Source of the DNA: Cystobasidium ongulense
Lineage: Eukaryota; Basidiomycota; Cystobasidiomycetes; Cystobasidiales; Cystobasidiaceae
Reading direction: 5' to 3'
Length of the DNA: 64,000 bases
NCBI GenBank assembly: GCA_022835595.1
Contig: BQUP01000003.1
Coordinates: 998,629 to 1,062,628 of the forward strand
Shown piece by piece: positions 47,662 to 59,945 of this stretch. Every line of letters begins with the position of its first letter. The first letter of the stretch is position 1. The translations under genes were made by a program, and so were the position numbers. Under the pieces are notes generated by a model. It ran no database searches and was not told the origin of the DNA. It saw nothing but the letters and a program-made list of their open reading frames with translations.

Positions 47662-49983
47662 ATGTCTTCCATCTCGCAAGCTGCAGGCTCGCTGGTGACA
47701 AGCATGCCCGAGTCGCCCGCAATCCTGGCCAATCACGCCGGGCTGTCGTTCAACAACAGCATCTACAATGTCATCTACGTGCTTACTGGCCTCACAGCTC
47801 TCACCCTGGTAAGTTGCGGATGCCCTTTGGCAACAATATCTGGCTATTGACATGGCTGATTTGTTCAATGCTGATCTTGATCGGACTTTTCGACCTTCCT
47901 ATTCCCGCAGGCCGTCGCGATTGCCGCACTCACGACCCAGCTCGTGCGCAAGGAGCAGCGCAGGCTCGTCCAGAGAACTGTACGCTCAGAGGGAGTCTAC
48001 GTCCTTCCCCACTCGCCAATCCTCGCACCCATCATGGTTATCTGCTACGCCACCGTCGGCCTAGCCACTCTCTTCGTACTCAAGGCTTTCCTATGGCAAG
48101 GCTCGGCAGTCGCCGTCATCCAACGACTCTCCCTGCTTCTACCCATGCCATTGCTCTTGTTTGCATGGCTATCAGCATGCGCGAATGCATTCGCATGGCA
48201 TCTCACACCACTTGGAAACAGCAAGTTTCAGCATCGTCTGCGCCTGAGACCAATGTCGCTCAATCTCATAACCTGGATAACCCCACTAGTCATTTTCGCT
48301 ATCAACCTTACTCTTACCATGCTTTGGCCTTCGGTCCAGGCTGATGCGAAAGCTTTGAAGGCTCAATTGAGTGAGTCTTTCCCTGTTTTGATCCAATCCA
48401 TCACTTGCCCTTTAATTTGCTAATATTGCCAATGCAACTTCCAGCCATACTCGAAAAGGTGATGCCAAACGATCCTATGGAAATCATGGATCTGGCGGTG
48501 CGATACAAACGGAAGCTAAGACAGGCAGAAGGTCTATATCAAGCAGTTTGGGCAATCTGGGCGTTGGCTTATGGTCTGTGCTGGATGGTGTGTCTTTCTA
48601 TTCTGGCCTTCATCTATTGAGTCGTCGCAGCTGACTCACTCTCGTCTTTACCGCGACAGATATACACCACATACTCGTCCCTTCTCATCGCACTTCTAGG
48701 GCGGCAGATGAAATTTATATCCAGTGCCACAGTTGTCACTGATCCGCAACAAGTAGCTTCAGCTGTCAGCACACCAGGAGAAGCATCATCCCAAATCGGC
48801 TCTGTATCAGTTCCAAGGCCGTCATTACAGGGCAAGGAGGGCCGAAGATCATCCAATGGCGATCGCAGAAGCCTTGGTGGAAGCGTTAAGCGTAGCAGTA
48901 AAACTACATTACACTTTATAGCCTCTGTTGGCCCTGAAATGCGGTACATCTCGAAGCGGGAGTTACTGCGCAAAAATACGAGGCTTGTAATAATGGAACT
49001 CGTAGCGTTTTCAGTCTTTACCATAGCGTGGTGGTGAGTCTGTCATTGTTTCTCACTTCTATTAGTCAGTTGTCAATTGATGCTGACGGAATTATCATCT
49101 ACGGCAGGGGATTATCCATCACCAAAGCCTCGATGGGTTACCGTATCTTAACGAATCCAACCATTGGCCCAATTACTGTAATCGGCGAGCTCTTCGAATC
49201 AACGCTGTAAGTTCCGAAGCATTTACATAGTGCTGGTGCTTGACGCCAAAAGCTGAGATACTCCACTCTTCAATCAGTTTCGGACTGGTCGTCGTAAGCT
49301 TACTTCTAGGCCGCGGCATCAATATTTTACGCAATCGTAAAGAGCAAGTCATCCACGGCGTAACATCTACACATAGCTCACAAATAGAGTCACGCAATCC
49401 TGAAGGTGGAGAGGGAGACCGTGAGAAGGGAGAAGATGATGGTTCTCCCGAACTGGAAAGACCGAATCTCGCAGCCCGCAGAGGCAAAAGCCTGCTTGCC
49501 ATCAATCTAGGCAGCGGTACCTATTTTGTGCCAACAGCCACATCGCCGATAGGAACACCGTCAGAAACACCAAGTCGAAGGGGTAGTCTGCAACCTACTA
49601 GCGATAGCCTGAGTGGCGGGTCGAGCACGCAATTCCTCCTCCCATATTCGGATCGCAGCCCTTCATCAGCAACTTCTTCTGCCCAAGCAGGGGGGTCAAG
49701 GCCCGTGACGCCATACAGTCCTTTTGGACCCAATTCACCATTCTCAGAAAAACTGGCAGACTTCAGTCAAGCACGCCGGAAAGGATCAGTGACATTTGCG
49801 GACGGCATAGCAGCTCTGTCTACATCGCCGCTTAGATCACCTGCTGTGCACACACCAACGCTGGAAGTCGTTCCGCCCTCGCCGCTTTTACCAGAAATCT
49901 CCATACACGATGTACTCTCTACGAATTGGAGCGAAGCTGTACGGACACTCGCAAAGGACGAAGCACCGGAGCAGAAGGCGTAG
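47662..49983 (+). CDS. Seven-pass membrane protein, function unknown
   Basis: Not assigned to a family. The start at 47662 (MSSISQAAGSLVTSMPESPA) gives a short N-terminus followed by about seven hydrophobic segments across six or so exons: NVIYVLTGLTALTL spliced to AVAIAALTTQLV; PIMVICYATVGLATLFVLKA; LLLPMPLLLFAWLSACANAF; NLITWITPLVIFAINLTLTM; AVWAIWALAYGLCWM with IYTTYSSLLIALL; LVIMELVAFSVFTIAWW; and TVIGELFEST spliced to FGLVVVSLLLG. A basic, serine-rich loop (KEGRRSSNGDRRSLGGSVKR) lies between helices 5 and 6. The C-terminus of about 220 residues is cytosolic, S/P/T-rich and disordered. This layout resembles a GPCR-like or fungal 7TM protein, but no diagnostic motif of a known receptor class is seen. 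Frame and splicing look sound. Confidence 0.75.
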
Positions 49984-50409
49984 TAGCGGTATGTATAGAC
50001 CCTGTTGTTGTTGTTGTAGTATGGCCATAATAGTTTCGTCATAGATTAATACAGTCTGATGTGGGTTGGCACAGACTCGAGGAGTACACAGTCACAAGTA
50101 GCGCGGTGCGAGTGAAGGAATTCGTAATCAGTCGGTAAGTAGAGTCAGAGTAAGGCATTGAAATCATACGTTAGTACCAGTTTTCATAGACTACCTCAGC
50201 CTCAAGTGGCCACAATCAATGTAAATCAAGCATAATGCACGCAACTGAAAGTAATAATGAAGCACTTAAAGCTCATGACAATGCATTGGATACAGTATCG
50301 GAAGCATCGGCGCCATTTTTCCTGCCAGTTTGCCGCCTTTTTTCGGCTCTGTTTCGTTCCGTTCTAGAACGGTCAGCTTGACAAGCGTGCCGGTTGTTCT
50401 TGCGCAGAC
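49984..50409. other. Spacer between seven-pass gene and Hikeshi gene
   Basis: About 425 bp between tandem genes. It contains a short (GTT) tract near 50003-50017. It is otherwise 3' UTR and promoter without a recognised element. Confidence 0.45.
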
Positions 50410-51452
50410 ATGTTCGGCCTCATCGTAGCTGGTCGTCTGGTGCAGGTGCGTCGCGGTCATTCAGAGTGCACACGTACGAATACCACTGCTGACTGGTCAT
50501 ACGGCCAAATGCCATCATGCCAACAGTCGGACGTGCAGCAGGTAGCGGAGAATCGGTTCTTGTTCACGATAGCGCAAGCTGAAAAAGCAAAGTGAGTGGA
50601 GCAGCCAGAGCGTGACTGCAGAGTGAGGTGTGCTGATAATATTCACCTCACCCTTTCTCGTATAGGTAAGCTGCGTCTTCAGGCTTCCACATAGCTTGAG
50701 CGCGATCACCTAACTTCTTCTATAATGCTAGCCATATCGTCGTCTTTCTCACAGGACAAAGTACGGGCATTACTCATGGCGCAAAAGAGCTTTTCCAAGA
50801 TTCTTGTTATACTTTCTGGCCTGACTATCTTTCCTCTTTCCAGTCCCATTCCCTGATGGCTTTGCCGCTACTGTTCATCTGCAATGGGCAGACAAGCCCG
50901 AATGGAAGCTGTTGGGCATGTAAGCTAATGCTATTACGAATGCAAATGGATGTCAAAACGCTGAATATTATGACTCCCGTCTTTTGTTCCAGGCTAAGTA
51001 ACGATAAACCTTCAGCAATATTCAAGATCAAGGGTCCGGTACCTTCAACACAACCGAACCTATCATTCGGCCAAGATGCATCGGTCGTCCCTCCGTCTAC
51101 AGCTGGCAACATAGGCATCTCATGCGATACTATAGATGTAGTTCAAGCTCAAATAGCCACACTTCAAGCTGGCTCCTCTACCTCTGGCGCGAACGCTAAT
51201 CCAGGAGCGATGATATCAATACGTAATAACCCAAATGAAGTACTTACAATAGCCCTCAAGTGCGCAAAGAATTTTTTAAATTATCTCTCATCATTCGTAG
51301 CGCAATCCGCGCCTAGTGGTAGCTCGTTACATGCTATATTACAAGATCCATCAGCTCAGTCTGCTTTACTGGGGATGTGCGAACGCTGGTATAAAAGCCT
51401 AGAGACGAAAACGAGGAATGGTGTAGATTGGCTCAACAAGGAGCAGGAATAA
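50410..51452 (+). CDS. OPI10: Hikeshi/Opi10 (Hsp70 nuclear import carrier)
   Basis: Homologue of Hikeshi, which carries Hsp70 into the nucleus under heat stress in animals; the budding-yeast relative is Opi10. Exon 1 is MFGLIVAGRLVQ (50410-50445). A second exon reads SDVQQVAENRFLFTIAQAEK, then a third SHIVVFLTGQ. Splicing gives IPFPDGFAATVHLQWADKPE and WKLLGM, then LSNDKPSAIFKIKG. These align block by block with human Hikeshi (MFGCLVAGRLVQ, QQVAEDKFVF, HVVVFMLG, IPFPEGM, KPSAIFKISG). The C-terminal helices are ALKCAKNFLNYLSSFVAQSA and MCERWYKSLETKTRNGVDWL, ending NKEQE at 51452. About five exons. Cytosol/nucleus expected. Confidence 0.9.
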
Positions 51453-52179
51453 CTGAACGTAAATAGACTACATTCTTCATCATAAACCGGCAATCATTAG
51501 CAACCGCTACCTTAGACTTGCTGTATGCCATGTCCCTTGGTTATATCCAAGACTGATAGGCGCTCGGTCGTATGCGAACATGGCAGCAATTCCAGCCCGA
51601 TGCATATTAAGCGAAAGGAGAAGAGGCTTAATGCAAAGAAGAACACTTCAATTTTGATTCGCCGTGAATAGTGCTTTTTATTGCTGACGGAACGCAACAG
51701 GTTATCGAATCAAAAGAGGAGTATGCTCTTATTCCATCTCTAAACGAGGGAGCACAAAGGATAATGTATTGTAATGTAACGATCCACTGGCACGAGAAAA
51801 AACGCGAAAAACGCGCTCCCTGTAAAAGGAAAAAGGAAAAGTGAATTTGATGCGTAATCTAATTTATAAACAAAAATTCTTCGGTAACCTTTCCGAAAAA
51901 GAAAGTTGATGAAAAAGTGTCGAAATTTGAATGCTTTTTTGGTTTGTTTTGGTTGAATTTTATCGCTGAAATTTGGATGTATCCTTTGTCATTATATTGT
52001 TGGAAGGTTAACAACAGCTACTATTACGAGCAAAATTGAAAAGGGAAAGTTTGAAAAGAGCAATTAAAATCGAAAGGAGAGTTTGTCTAAGGAAGGGATA
52101 ACATAGGCTATCTTGCCAATCTTCCGTTCACTTAGTGTATATATAGGATAGACGTCATCGGCACTCCGACTTGATCTTT
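51453..52179. other. AT-rich convergent spacer
   Basis: About 730 bp between the Hikeshi and cyclin stops. The part at 51780-52080 is strikingly A-rich on the plus strand and includes two AAAAACGCG copies near 51800-51820. No gene is seen. It is probably both 3' UTRs. Confidence 0.5.
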
Positions 52180-55100
52180 TCAGAAAGGCACTCTTGTAGA
52201 ATATGGATCTTCGGGCATGTCCCAATCGGTATTATACGCGCCATATTGTAACGCCGTATTATCATGCTCCTCCTCGTCCATGGTGGTAAACATAGCTTCT
52301 TCATCCCTTTGGAATGCATGTTGCTTTCCCGTCTTCTTGACTGATTCATCGAAGGGAGCCGCTCCAAAAGCTTTGTTATATCTTGGTCTTTGCTCTACTT
52401 CTAGAGGTCCAGCAGCATCCATATCAAAACTTGGTGATGCGGTTCTATCATCGCCATTTTCCCCCGATGCAAAAGGTACCATATCATCATCCATCATTTC
52501 GAAAGCACGGGATGTCTTCTTTGATTTGATAGAGCTCTTATAAGGAGCATCATCTTGCATGCTATCGAATCTCTCCATATCAGGAGCTGAAGAACCAGCA
52601 GGAGAGTTGAATAATCGAGCATGTTCCTCTTGATGAGCCAATACACCGCCGATAAGAGGTGTAACAATAGAAGCCACATCGACAGCAACCTGCGCTTGTT
52701 CCCCTCCTGCAGTCGTAGCAGAGGATGAGAAACGAGTCGTACGTTGATATTGCAGGTCTCGCAACCAGGCGAGCCAGTCGGAAGATAGAACATTGATATC
52801 GAATTCCAAGCTTGAAAGCATTGAAAATTCGAGAGCGTTCACTTCGGGTAGTGTAACATTTGCGACTTGGGCAAATGTAGAGTTGCGGAAGGAATTATCG
52901 TCGAGATGCTGTAAATACATCATGCGAGTCAGCACAAACGTTCATACTCAAGGTGTGTCCCAGAGGGCAAAGAAGCAGGGACTTACCTTGTTAGCAACTA
53001 CCAACGCAGCCAACAAAAGTTTAAAAGGAGCCGAAGTGCTTTTGAGTGCCGATTGTGAAGTAGCCGGAGGATAAAGAGGGCAGGTATGTGGAGTTTTCGC
53101 TATAAAATAAAGTGCGAGCAATAAAACTTGCTGACTTAGTAAAGTAGCTCCTAGTAATTTTTGAATTTGTTCAAATAAAGCAATTGGTGGAGTTAGATGA
53201 TTCGCTAGCCTTTGTTGCTGTTGATGAAGTGCAATACTGGCATGTTGTTGAAGTGGATTCCTCAACAGACCAGCAGAATATATATCCTTATTTGCACTTG
53301 AAAAACTTTCCAAAGATAATTCTTCTCCTTGAACGAGCCAGTTGATTCCCGCTCCAGTAGAAGCGACAACAGCAGGATGACCAGTTGAAAGTCTCTTGCT
53401 ACTGCCAATCTTAGCACCTAATGAGCTATCTGAACCAGTCTTGACGATACAGTTATTATTCGACATGCCAGAGTGAGATTCAGGAGTTCCAGGTGCTGAA
53501 GAAGCAGGACTGCTAGAAGATTGTGGTGAATTTTCATTCTTGTTATTGGTATTGCTATCTCGACGACCAGCGGGTCTTCGTTCACCTCCAATAGCACCAT
53601 AAACATTGCCAGCAGGTGTAGGATAACCCGAATCACCAGCAACGACATCTCTGGGTACAGAAGTCGCCCTCTCTCCATTCCTTTGATTGAAAGAAGGAGA
53701 AAGAGATTTTGAAGTGGTTCGAAGATGGCTTTTCTTGGGACCTACAGAAGCAGGAGTACGAGGGTATGTAGTAGCACTATGAGAAGAAGGAACGTAATTC
53801 GCACCTCCTAAATGAGTTGAAATGTTTCCTCCAAATCCAGTGAAAGGAGATAAAGATCCCCGATTTGCTCTAATCTCTGATTCCGATCTAAACATAGGGC
53901 TTTGTGTCCCAACGGAAACACAAGGCATAGATGGAGAACTACCACTACTTCCATTACTACCCGATAAAGCACCAGTAGCAGTAGAAGCGGAGGAAGATGA
54001 AGAAGCAGAAATAAAAGCGTCCCAAACTAAATCAGTAGCTAATGCAGCTAAAGGATATGCCGATTTCTCAATAGTAGGAGGTGGTGGTATAGCAGATGCA
54101 TCTTTAGGTATAAGTTCAGGTTCATCATCTAAGGTGATTTCTTTCCCTGGCAATACTATCTCTGCCAATTCCATCTGTGCCATTGCTTCATTCTGTACTC
54201 GATTCTGAGCTAGATTCGAAGTATGAGCAGGTTGGGCTTGTTGTTGTTGTTGATGAACAGCATAATCAGCCCAAGCAGCCGCAGCTGCAATTTCCTGCTC
54301 TTGCTGTTGTTGAGCCTGAGCAACAGCTAAAGATCTCCTCTCCTGCTCAAGTAGAACTTCGTTATATCTGATGTTCGAAATAGGCATTAATGAAGCTTCT
54401 ACAGCCTTTTCATCAATTCCACCACCATTTCTGTTGGAAAAAGCATTTCCAAAATCGAATGCAGGTTGTAGGCCAGTTCCTTGATGTGGTATAGGTAGAG
54501 CAGGTGCCATAGTAAGCTGACTAGCTTGTGCATAGCCATGCTGATGCTGCTGGGGATGACCAGTAGGCGCCCATAGCTGCTGCTGCTGCTGCTGCTGATG
54601 CTGAGCCTGTCTGTTCAGATGCAGCTGCTGTTCACTCTGTCGACTACCCGCGTACGGATGTACCACAGCTCTAGGATTAGATTGCGCCTGATGAGGCACC
54701 GGTCCATGGGAAGCAGTATGATGTACTTGAGCATGAGGGTTCGCGTGTGCGTGCGGGTGTGCAGCGGCAAGTGCGCTAAACAGACGATCGAGGTGAGCTC
54801 TTTCCTCGTTCGACGAAGAGGATGAACAACCCTCAGCAGGAGAATCAGCAGTAGAAACGCGATGTCCTACAGCCGCTCCTGCCTCGGGGTTATTATAAAC
54901 TGACAGTGGGTGACCCTGTCCATTATCTCCTCTTAGCAATTGCTGTTGCTGATGACCTTGATATTGCTGCTGGTAAGGAACAGGGAATTGCTGAGCTTGT
55001 GCACGATATCCATTCGTGATCGCATTCTCAGTCTTCAGCTGTCGTGGCTGAAAGCTTTGAAGCTGATGATGAGGAGCTACAGCATGATGCATAGGAAGCG

Positions 55101-55281
55101 GGAGAGAAGGAACAGAGTGAGGATGGTGTCTTATCTGCGCACTGAAATCCAAATGAGGAGCATAGTGAGCAGTAGAGGGCATCATATTTCCATGCATGTT
55201 AGGAGGGAACCCAAAAGAAGGAGGAAGACCTCCTTGGTATTGATGAGCGATCATGCGGTGTAGAGAGTTTGCGATAGTCAA
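52180..55281 (-). CDS. Pho80/Pcl-type cyclin with long Gln-rich N-terminus
   Basis: Cyclin-box protein of the Pcl/Pho80 type (Clg1-like), expected to activate a Pho85/CDK5-class kinase. The start at 55281 (MTIANSLHRMIAHQYQGGLP) is followed by about 640 residues that are low-complexity: H/Q/P-rich with runs of up to seven glutamines, and then S/N-rich. The cyclin box follows: TPPIALFEQIQKLLGATLLS, QQVLLLALYFIAK and APFKLLLAALVVANK. Exon 2 gives HLDDNSFRNSTFAQVANVTL, PEVNALEFSMLSSLEFDINV and SSDWLAWLRDLQYQR, a good match to Pcl cyclins. A variable acidic C-terminus ends DPYSTRVPF at 52180. Two exons with the intron at about 52917-52985. The Q-rich leader is much longer than in typical Pcl proteins. 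Confidence 0.82.
54578..54605. repeat. CTG/CAG trinucleotide tract in cyclin gene
   Basis: An interrupted run of CTG triplets on the plus strand encodes consecutive glutamines on the minus strand. Shorter Q tracts flank it (near 54241-54315 and 54940-54975). Length variation between strains is likely. Confidence 0.8.
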
Positions 55282-57488
55282 GAAGAAGGGACTTCAGATG
55301 TTTCTCTAATCAAAGAGACCTGAAACCTTTCCTTGATATCGGGTTTCTTCAACGAAGGAGTGAACCTCCGTGAAAAGGGTGTGTTTGAGGCTGGCCTTGT
55401 AGTCAAGATACCAATCGCCTCTTTTTGTCGGCTAGAGAGAGAGAGAGAGTATTCTTCTCTCTTTAATGCCTGAGTTGTGCTTGTGCGACTTGAAGTGTAC
55501 GCGATTGCAGGTGACTCGTAGTTGTGTTTGTACCGATAGGCGTACACCGGAACTGACGTCGGGTTTTGGTCTTGATGTGAGACTTGACGAAGCTGAAAAA
55601 GCAGAGAGAATGCACTTTTGCAGACGTAGAAGTCGCGTCCTGCTCTTCACTCCAGATGACGAGCCGCTATCGGTTGCCGATTGTGGCTAGGTCGAAAAGG
55701 AGGCGTTCTTCGCGTCTATCGAGGTGAAGTCGGAAGCCGGGAAGTCGAGAAAATATTATCTGAAGGGCGCGCTCTAGATATAAGAGTATCTTGTTGATGA
55801 ATAAAAAGCCTTCTAAATGAATATATGTATCGTCGCTGCAGTATCGATGGATGTCGTATGTACTATACGCCTCCTAGTGAAACGAGCGGAAGAAAGTGGA
55901 AATACCGAAAATTGAGTAAAAACTTGAGAGTCTGAGTGGGAAAGTCTGGAGAGTGGAGAGGTAGAGGATGTTCGTTATACTATTGATTATACTATTAAAG
56001 ATGGGGTTACACTACGTTTGTGTCTGATGTATAATATTCTGGAAATAAAAGTCTTGCGAGAAATGAGTTGGCTCTTATTCGTGGGCTTGCTGGGGCCTAG
56101 AGAGACGTTTTTTGGGGGGGTGATTGAAGTGGAGGGTGCGCAGATGGAAGGCGGCGCGTAGGATGTGGGAGATACAGTGCAACTGGAGTATGTATGTATA
56201 CCAACTAGCTACCGTGCTGCCTGCTTACGCGTCTCTTGTTGCGACTGCCTGTCTGCCTGCTCGCTGATGACTGTTTCGCTCGCCTGACGCTGTAGTCCGA
56301 CCGACGAGGGATGGAGAGGGCTAGAGCTGGCTTGTACTGCATGTGTGTAGTTGTGTGGAATGGGACGGCCCTACTCAGAGTCACTCAAGACCTTTTCGGG
56401 GGATGGAAGCTGCTGCTGCTGCGTTGCTTGCTTGCTTGCTGGTGGGTGGGTTGACGAGTTTTACGCAGAGTAACGGCAGGCTGGGGGGACAGTAGAGGAT
56501 GGAGGGTGAGTGGGAGAAGGTATAGGATGGTGCAGAGTGGCCTACAGAGTGTGTGGGTGATGGATGGCCTATCCACTCGTCTGCCTGCCTGCCCGGGGTG
56601 CTGTGGTGTGCTCGCTGCTGTCTGCCTATCCTGCACCGCGATGAAGAAGACGGCGCTCGCCAGTCGCCGCAGTGCAGTGCCGTGCAAGGCCACCGTGCAA
56701 GGGTGCAGCGGGTGGATGTGATGAGAATGAATGCAACCTCCGTCCGCTGAGCTCAGTGAAGAACTGCAGGCTGGATGGATGGGTTGGGGGGCAGTCAAGA
56801 AGGTGCATTGCGGTCATGGTGGTGGTGGTGGTGGTGATAGATGACAGATGACAAGCACGGCAGCGTATACAAGCACGACTGACTCGCTGGACAGCTACTA
56901 CTCACTGTAGTTGCAGTGACTATCCATTCTGATGCCACTGCTAATCACCATTACTATTTCACATTACCCTCGTACTCGGGCTACTACAGTGACGGCCATC
57001 CATTACAACTACAGCAGTAGACTAGCAGAGCAAGGACTACCACTCCTCTAATACCATGACTACTCCATCATACACCATTCCACATAATATGTTGACATCG
57101 CCGGTCCCCTTCATCGATCAGCCACTCTCCGGCCAACGCAGCCCAACAGCCGAGGGAATTCAGAAAGAAAAGAGAAAGAAAGAAAGAAGCAGGCTTGACT
57201 TTACTCGCATCGACTACTATCATTACTACACTTTCATTGGCATTAGTTGGTGTGGTGCCAGCTACTCTTGCTCTCCCTCCTCCCTCTAGCTTTCTCCCAC
57301 CGTGCCTGTCTCTCTCTCCGGTCTGCCAGAGTCGCATCCTTGATAACTACCCTTAATCACCTACAAGTAAGGAGCTTTACATTCTACTCTCACACTCTAC
57401 TACTACTAACACCCTACATTGCAACAACCACCTTTCAATCACCACCCGGGACTCCACCTTCCCCAGCTCAACTCCATCCATCATTATC
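55282..57488. promoter_or_regulatory. 2.2-kb divergent region, cyclin / carnitine carrier
   Basis: The longest gene-free stretch in the window. The cyclin side has a (GA)n tract at about 55433-55449 and many short upstream ATGs on the minus strand. The centre is rich in CTGCCTG-type repeats (56210-56300, 56580-56600) and has a (GGT)6 tract at 56818-56836. The carrier side is C/T-rich. Open frames of up to 137 codons (56385-56798) have no domain. It probably holds long leaders and a complex promoter. Confidence 0.5.
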
Positions 57489-59044
57489 ATGGCGACAACT
57501 ACCGAAGACAAGCAAAAACTACTAGCAGAAGAAGTAAAAGGAAAAACATCAGCTCTCAAAAACTTGGTAGCAGGTGGTGTGGGTGGATTATGTGCTGTTA
57601 TCGTAGGACAGCCGTTTGATATGGTGAGTTGGGATGAGTGGGGATGGCTCGAGAGAGCTCTGGCAGCAATGTGGGACCTCGCCAACTGACCCTGCGGTGT
57701 TCTTGCAGGTCAAAGTCAGATTGCAAACTGCACCCGATGGAACATACACCGGCGGAATGGACGTAGCGAGAAAGACATTCGCAAAAGATGGTATATCGGG
57801 GTGAGTTTGAAGAAACCGACGATCACCCTTGCACTTCCGAGACATTTGCTGATACTGTATACCCTTCACTTTTACACATGTCACCTTGATGAAATCGCAA
57901 CCGCATCTACGCTCGCTCCCGCTCTTGACAATCCTACATTCATCATACTGTAATCTTGTGTTGCGAATTGCAGCTTCTTCAAGGGAATGGGATCCCCTCT
58001 AGGTGGGTCAACAATACATAGCATGGCTTACACCTCAGATTCAACACTGACACTCTCTCTACTATATAGTCGGTGTCACTCCCATGTTCGCAGTCTCGTT
58101 CTGGGTGCGTCCTCATCATCTACAATCACATCTCGACGTATATTCTTCTACCAGCAAAGCAATCTAACTCGCGGGTATTTATGTTTACAGGGTTACGCAA
58201 TGGGAAAGAAGCTAGTCTATGCATCCACTTCTGGATCTCCAGATCGGATATTAGGCCTAGGTGAATTAGCTGCTGCTGGTGCTTTTAGTGCCTTACCCAT
58301 GGCGCTCGTAGCTGCTCCCGTAGAGAGAGTAAAGGTTGTTCTTCAGGTGCGTCCAATTCATATCTCTTTGCTCCATGAGAGAGTACTTTGAGAAGGTTCT
58401 GGATAAGGCTGATGGCATTGCCTTTGGTATGAAACGTACAATCCAGATTGATGGACAGAGACCAACTCCTCAATACAAAGGACCTATCGATGTCGTCGGA
58501 ACACTCTATAAAGAAGGTGGTGTCAAGAGCTTGTTCCGTGGTACTCTAGCTACGGTAGCTCGAGATGCTCCAGGAAGTGCAGCGTGAGTAGCTTGTTCAG
58601 GCCTGGCTTAATTATCTTCAAGCGGTCGAGACTGATTCTCTTGTCTCTTGAATCCCCCTTTCTGAAAACTAATCGCACAGCTACTTTGCCGCATATGAAG
58701 CAACTAAAAAAGCATTGGCACCACCCGGTAAATCACCCGCTGAATTAAATCTATTAAACACAATGATAGCAGGAGCGGCAGCAGGAGTAGCAATGTGGAG
58801 TATAGCTATTCCACCCGATACTATAAAATCAAGATTACAAGGTGCTCCTCAGGGAACTTATACTGGTTTTATCGATTGTGCTTCCCAATTAATCAAAGAA
58901 AAGGGACCTACTGCATTATTTAAAGGATTAGGACCAGCTATGGTCAGGGCTGTTCCTGCTAACGCGGCTACTTTCTTGGGTTATGAACTAGCGTTGAAAG
59001 CGATGAATAAAGCGGCGCCTCCTACTTTGGATGTTACGAATTAA
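57489..59044 (+). CDS. CRC1: Mitochondrial carnitine/acylcarnitine carrier
   Basis: SLC25-family inner-membrane carrier exchanging acylcarnitine for carnitine (Crc1/AcuH/SLC25A20). Three mitochondrial-carrier repeats each have the PxD/ExxK/R signature. Repeat 1 is GQPFDM spliced to VKVRLQTAPDGTYTGG. Repeat 2 is VAAPVERVKVVLQ. Repeat 3 is AIPPDTIKSRLQGAPQGTYT. Repeat-end motifs are FFKGMGSPL, SLFRGTLATVARDAPGSAAY and ALFKGLGPAMVRAVPANAAT. The block VARDAPGSAAYFAAYE and the P-P-D-T-I-K-S-R third signature point to the carnitine subgroup rather than ornithine or other carriers. Start at 57489 (MATTTEDKQKLLAEEVKGKT), end KAAPPTLDVTN. About seven exons, one only about 35 nt (GVTPMFAVSFW). About 310-320 residues. 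Confidence 0.9.
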
Positions 59045-59945
59045 AAAAGGTCTTTACCCCACAGTGTAGTAAGGAAAATAGTAGCACCCCATTTCCCTTT
59101 CATATTCTTGCAAACTAGAGAAAGATACCAGAGAGGGATGGTGGTTTATTGCAAGCGAACGCCTGGATGCTGACAGGCTATGGCGTATAATCTTGCGCCC
59201 GGCAAACTGACAGGCCATGTTCTACAGACTTGCGTTGGTGCATCTCGGCCTGTAGTGGGTTCACTTTCGTGATCGCAATTTGCAAACCAAAGAAGTTGAA
59301 TCATACAAGCATTGTATGTTCATTTGTTCAATGATCACTTGCGTTTTTGACTTTAGTGAGCGCTGTCAGAGGAACCTGTTGTAGTCGCAAAAGAGTCCCG
59401 TTTCGGTTTTGTGTTTCAATTCTCATTGCTTCAAATTCCCTTCACCTGATCTTTGCTGCCGGGTGACAGTGAAATTTGGCTAGCTTGTAATACTACCATA
59501 CACGCACAAGAGCATATTACAAGGTAGATTACTAAAGCTAAAGCAAGAGATACCTTTTCTTCCATACGTATGGTGTTCTAAAGTCAAACAAATAGAATAG
59601 TAGGCAGTCAAATAGATGGGCATAGTCTTTTTTAGCGGATTTCAGTCAGATAGATTTATAGCGGGCTTCAGTCAATAAATAGATAGCCGTCGATTCTAAT
59701 AGATAATCGGAGACAGGTCCAGGAGATAGCAGTCCAGGAGTTCGATATGTAGAAGCCGAAGCCAACAGGTATCGAAGCCAGCAGAGCCTGTCCAGAGCAG
59801 AGACCGAAGTCAAGTCAGTCAAGTCCAGATGTGACAACGCGGTGAGAACCTGAGAGGCTGACCAGCTGCATCCTGGTAAGGAGCTTCGACTTTCACAAGA
59901 GAAAGTTGTAGTTTTGTGTAGCCACTTTGAGAGGCGTAGTAGTAT
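59045..59945. other. Convergent spacer, carnitine carrier / ZNFX1-like
   Basis: About 900 bp between stop codons. The part near 59570-59700 is a run of GATAGA/TAGAT-like words without a clean repeat unit. No gene or structured RNA was recognised. Confidence 0.45.

Noticed and set aside
47487-48344. 285-codon frame overlapping the seven-pass gene
   Set aside because: Arg/His/Pro-rich shadow; the overlapping spliced frame gives clear membrane helices with proper introns.
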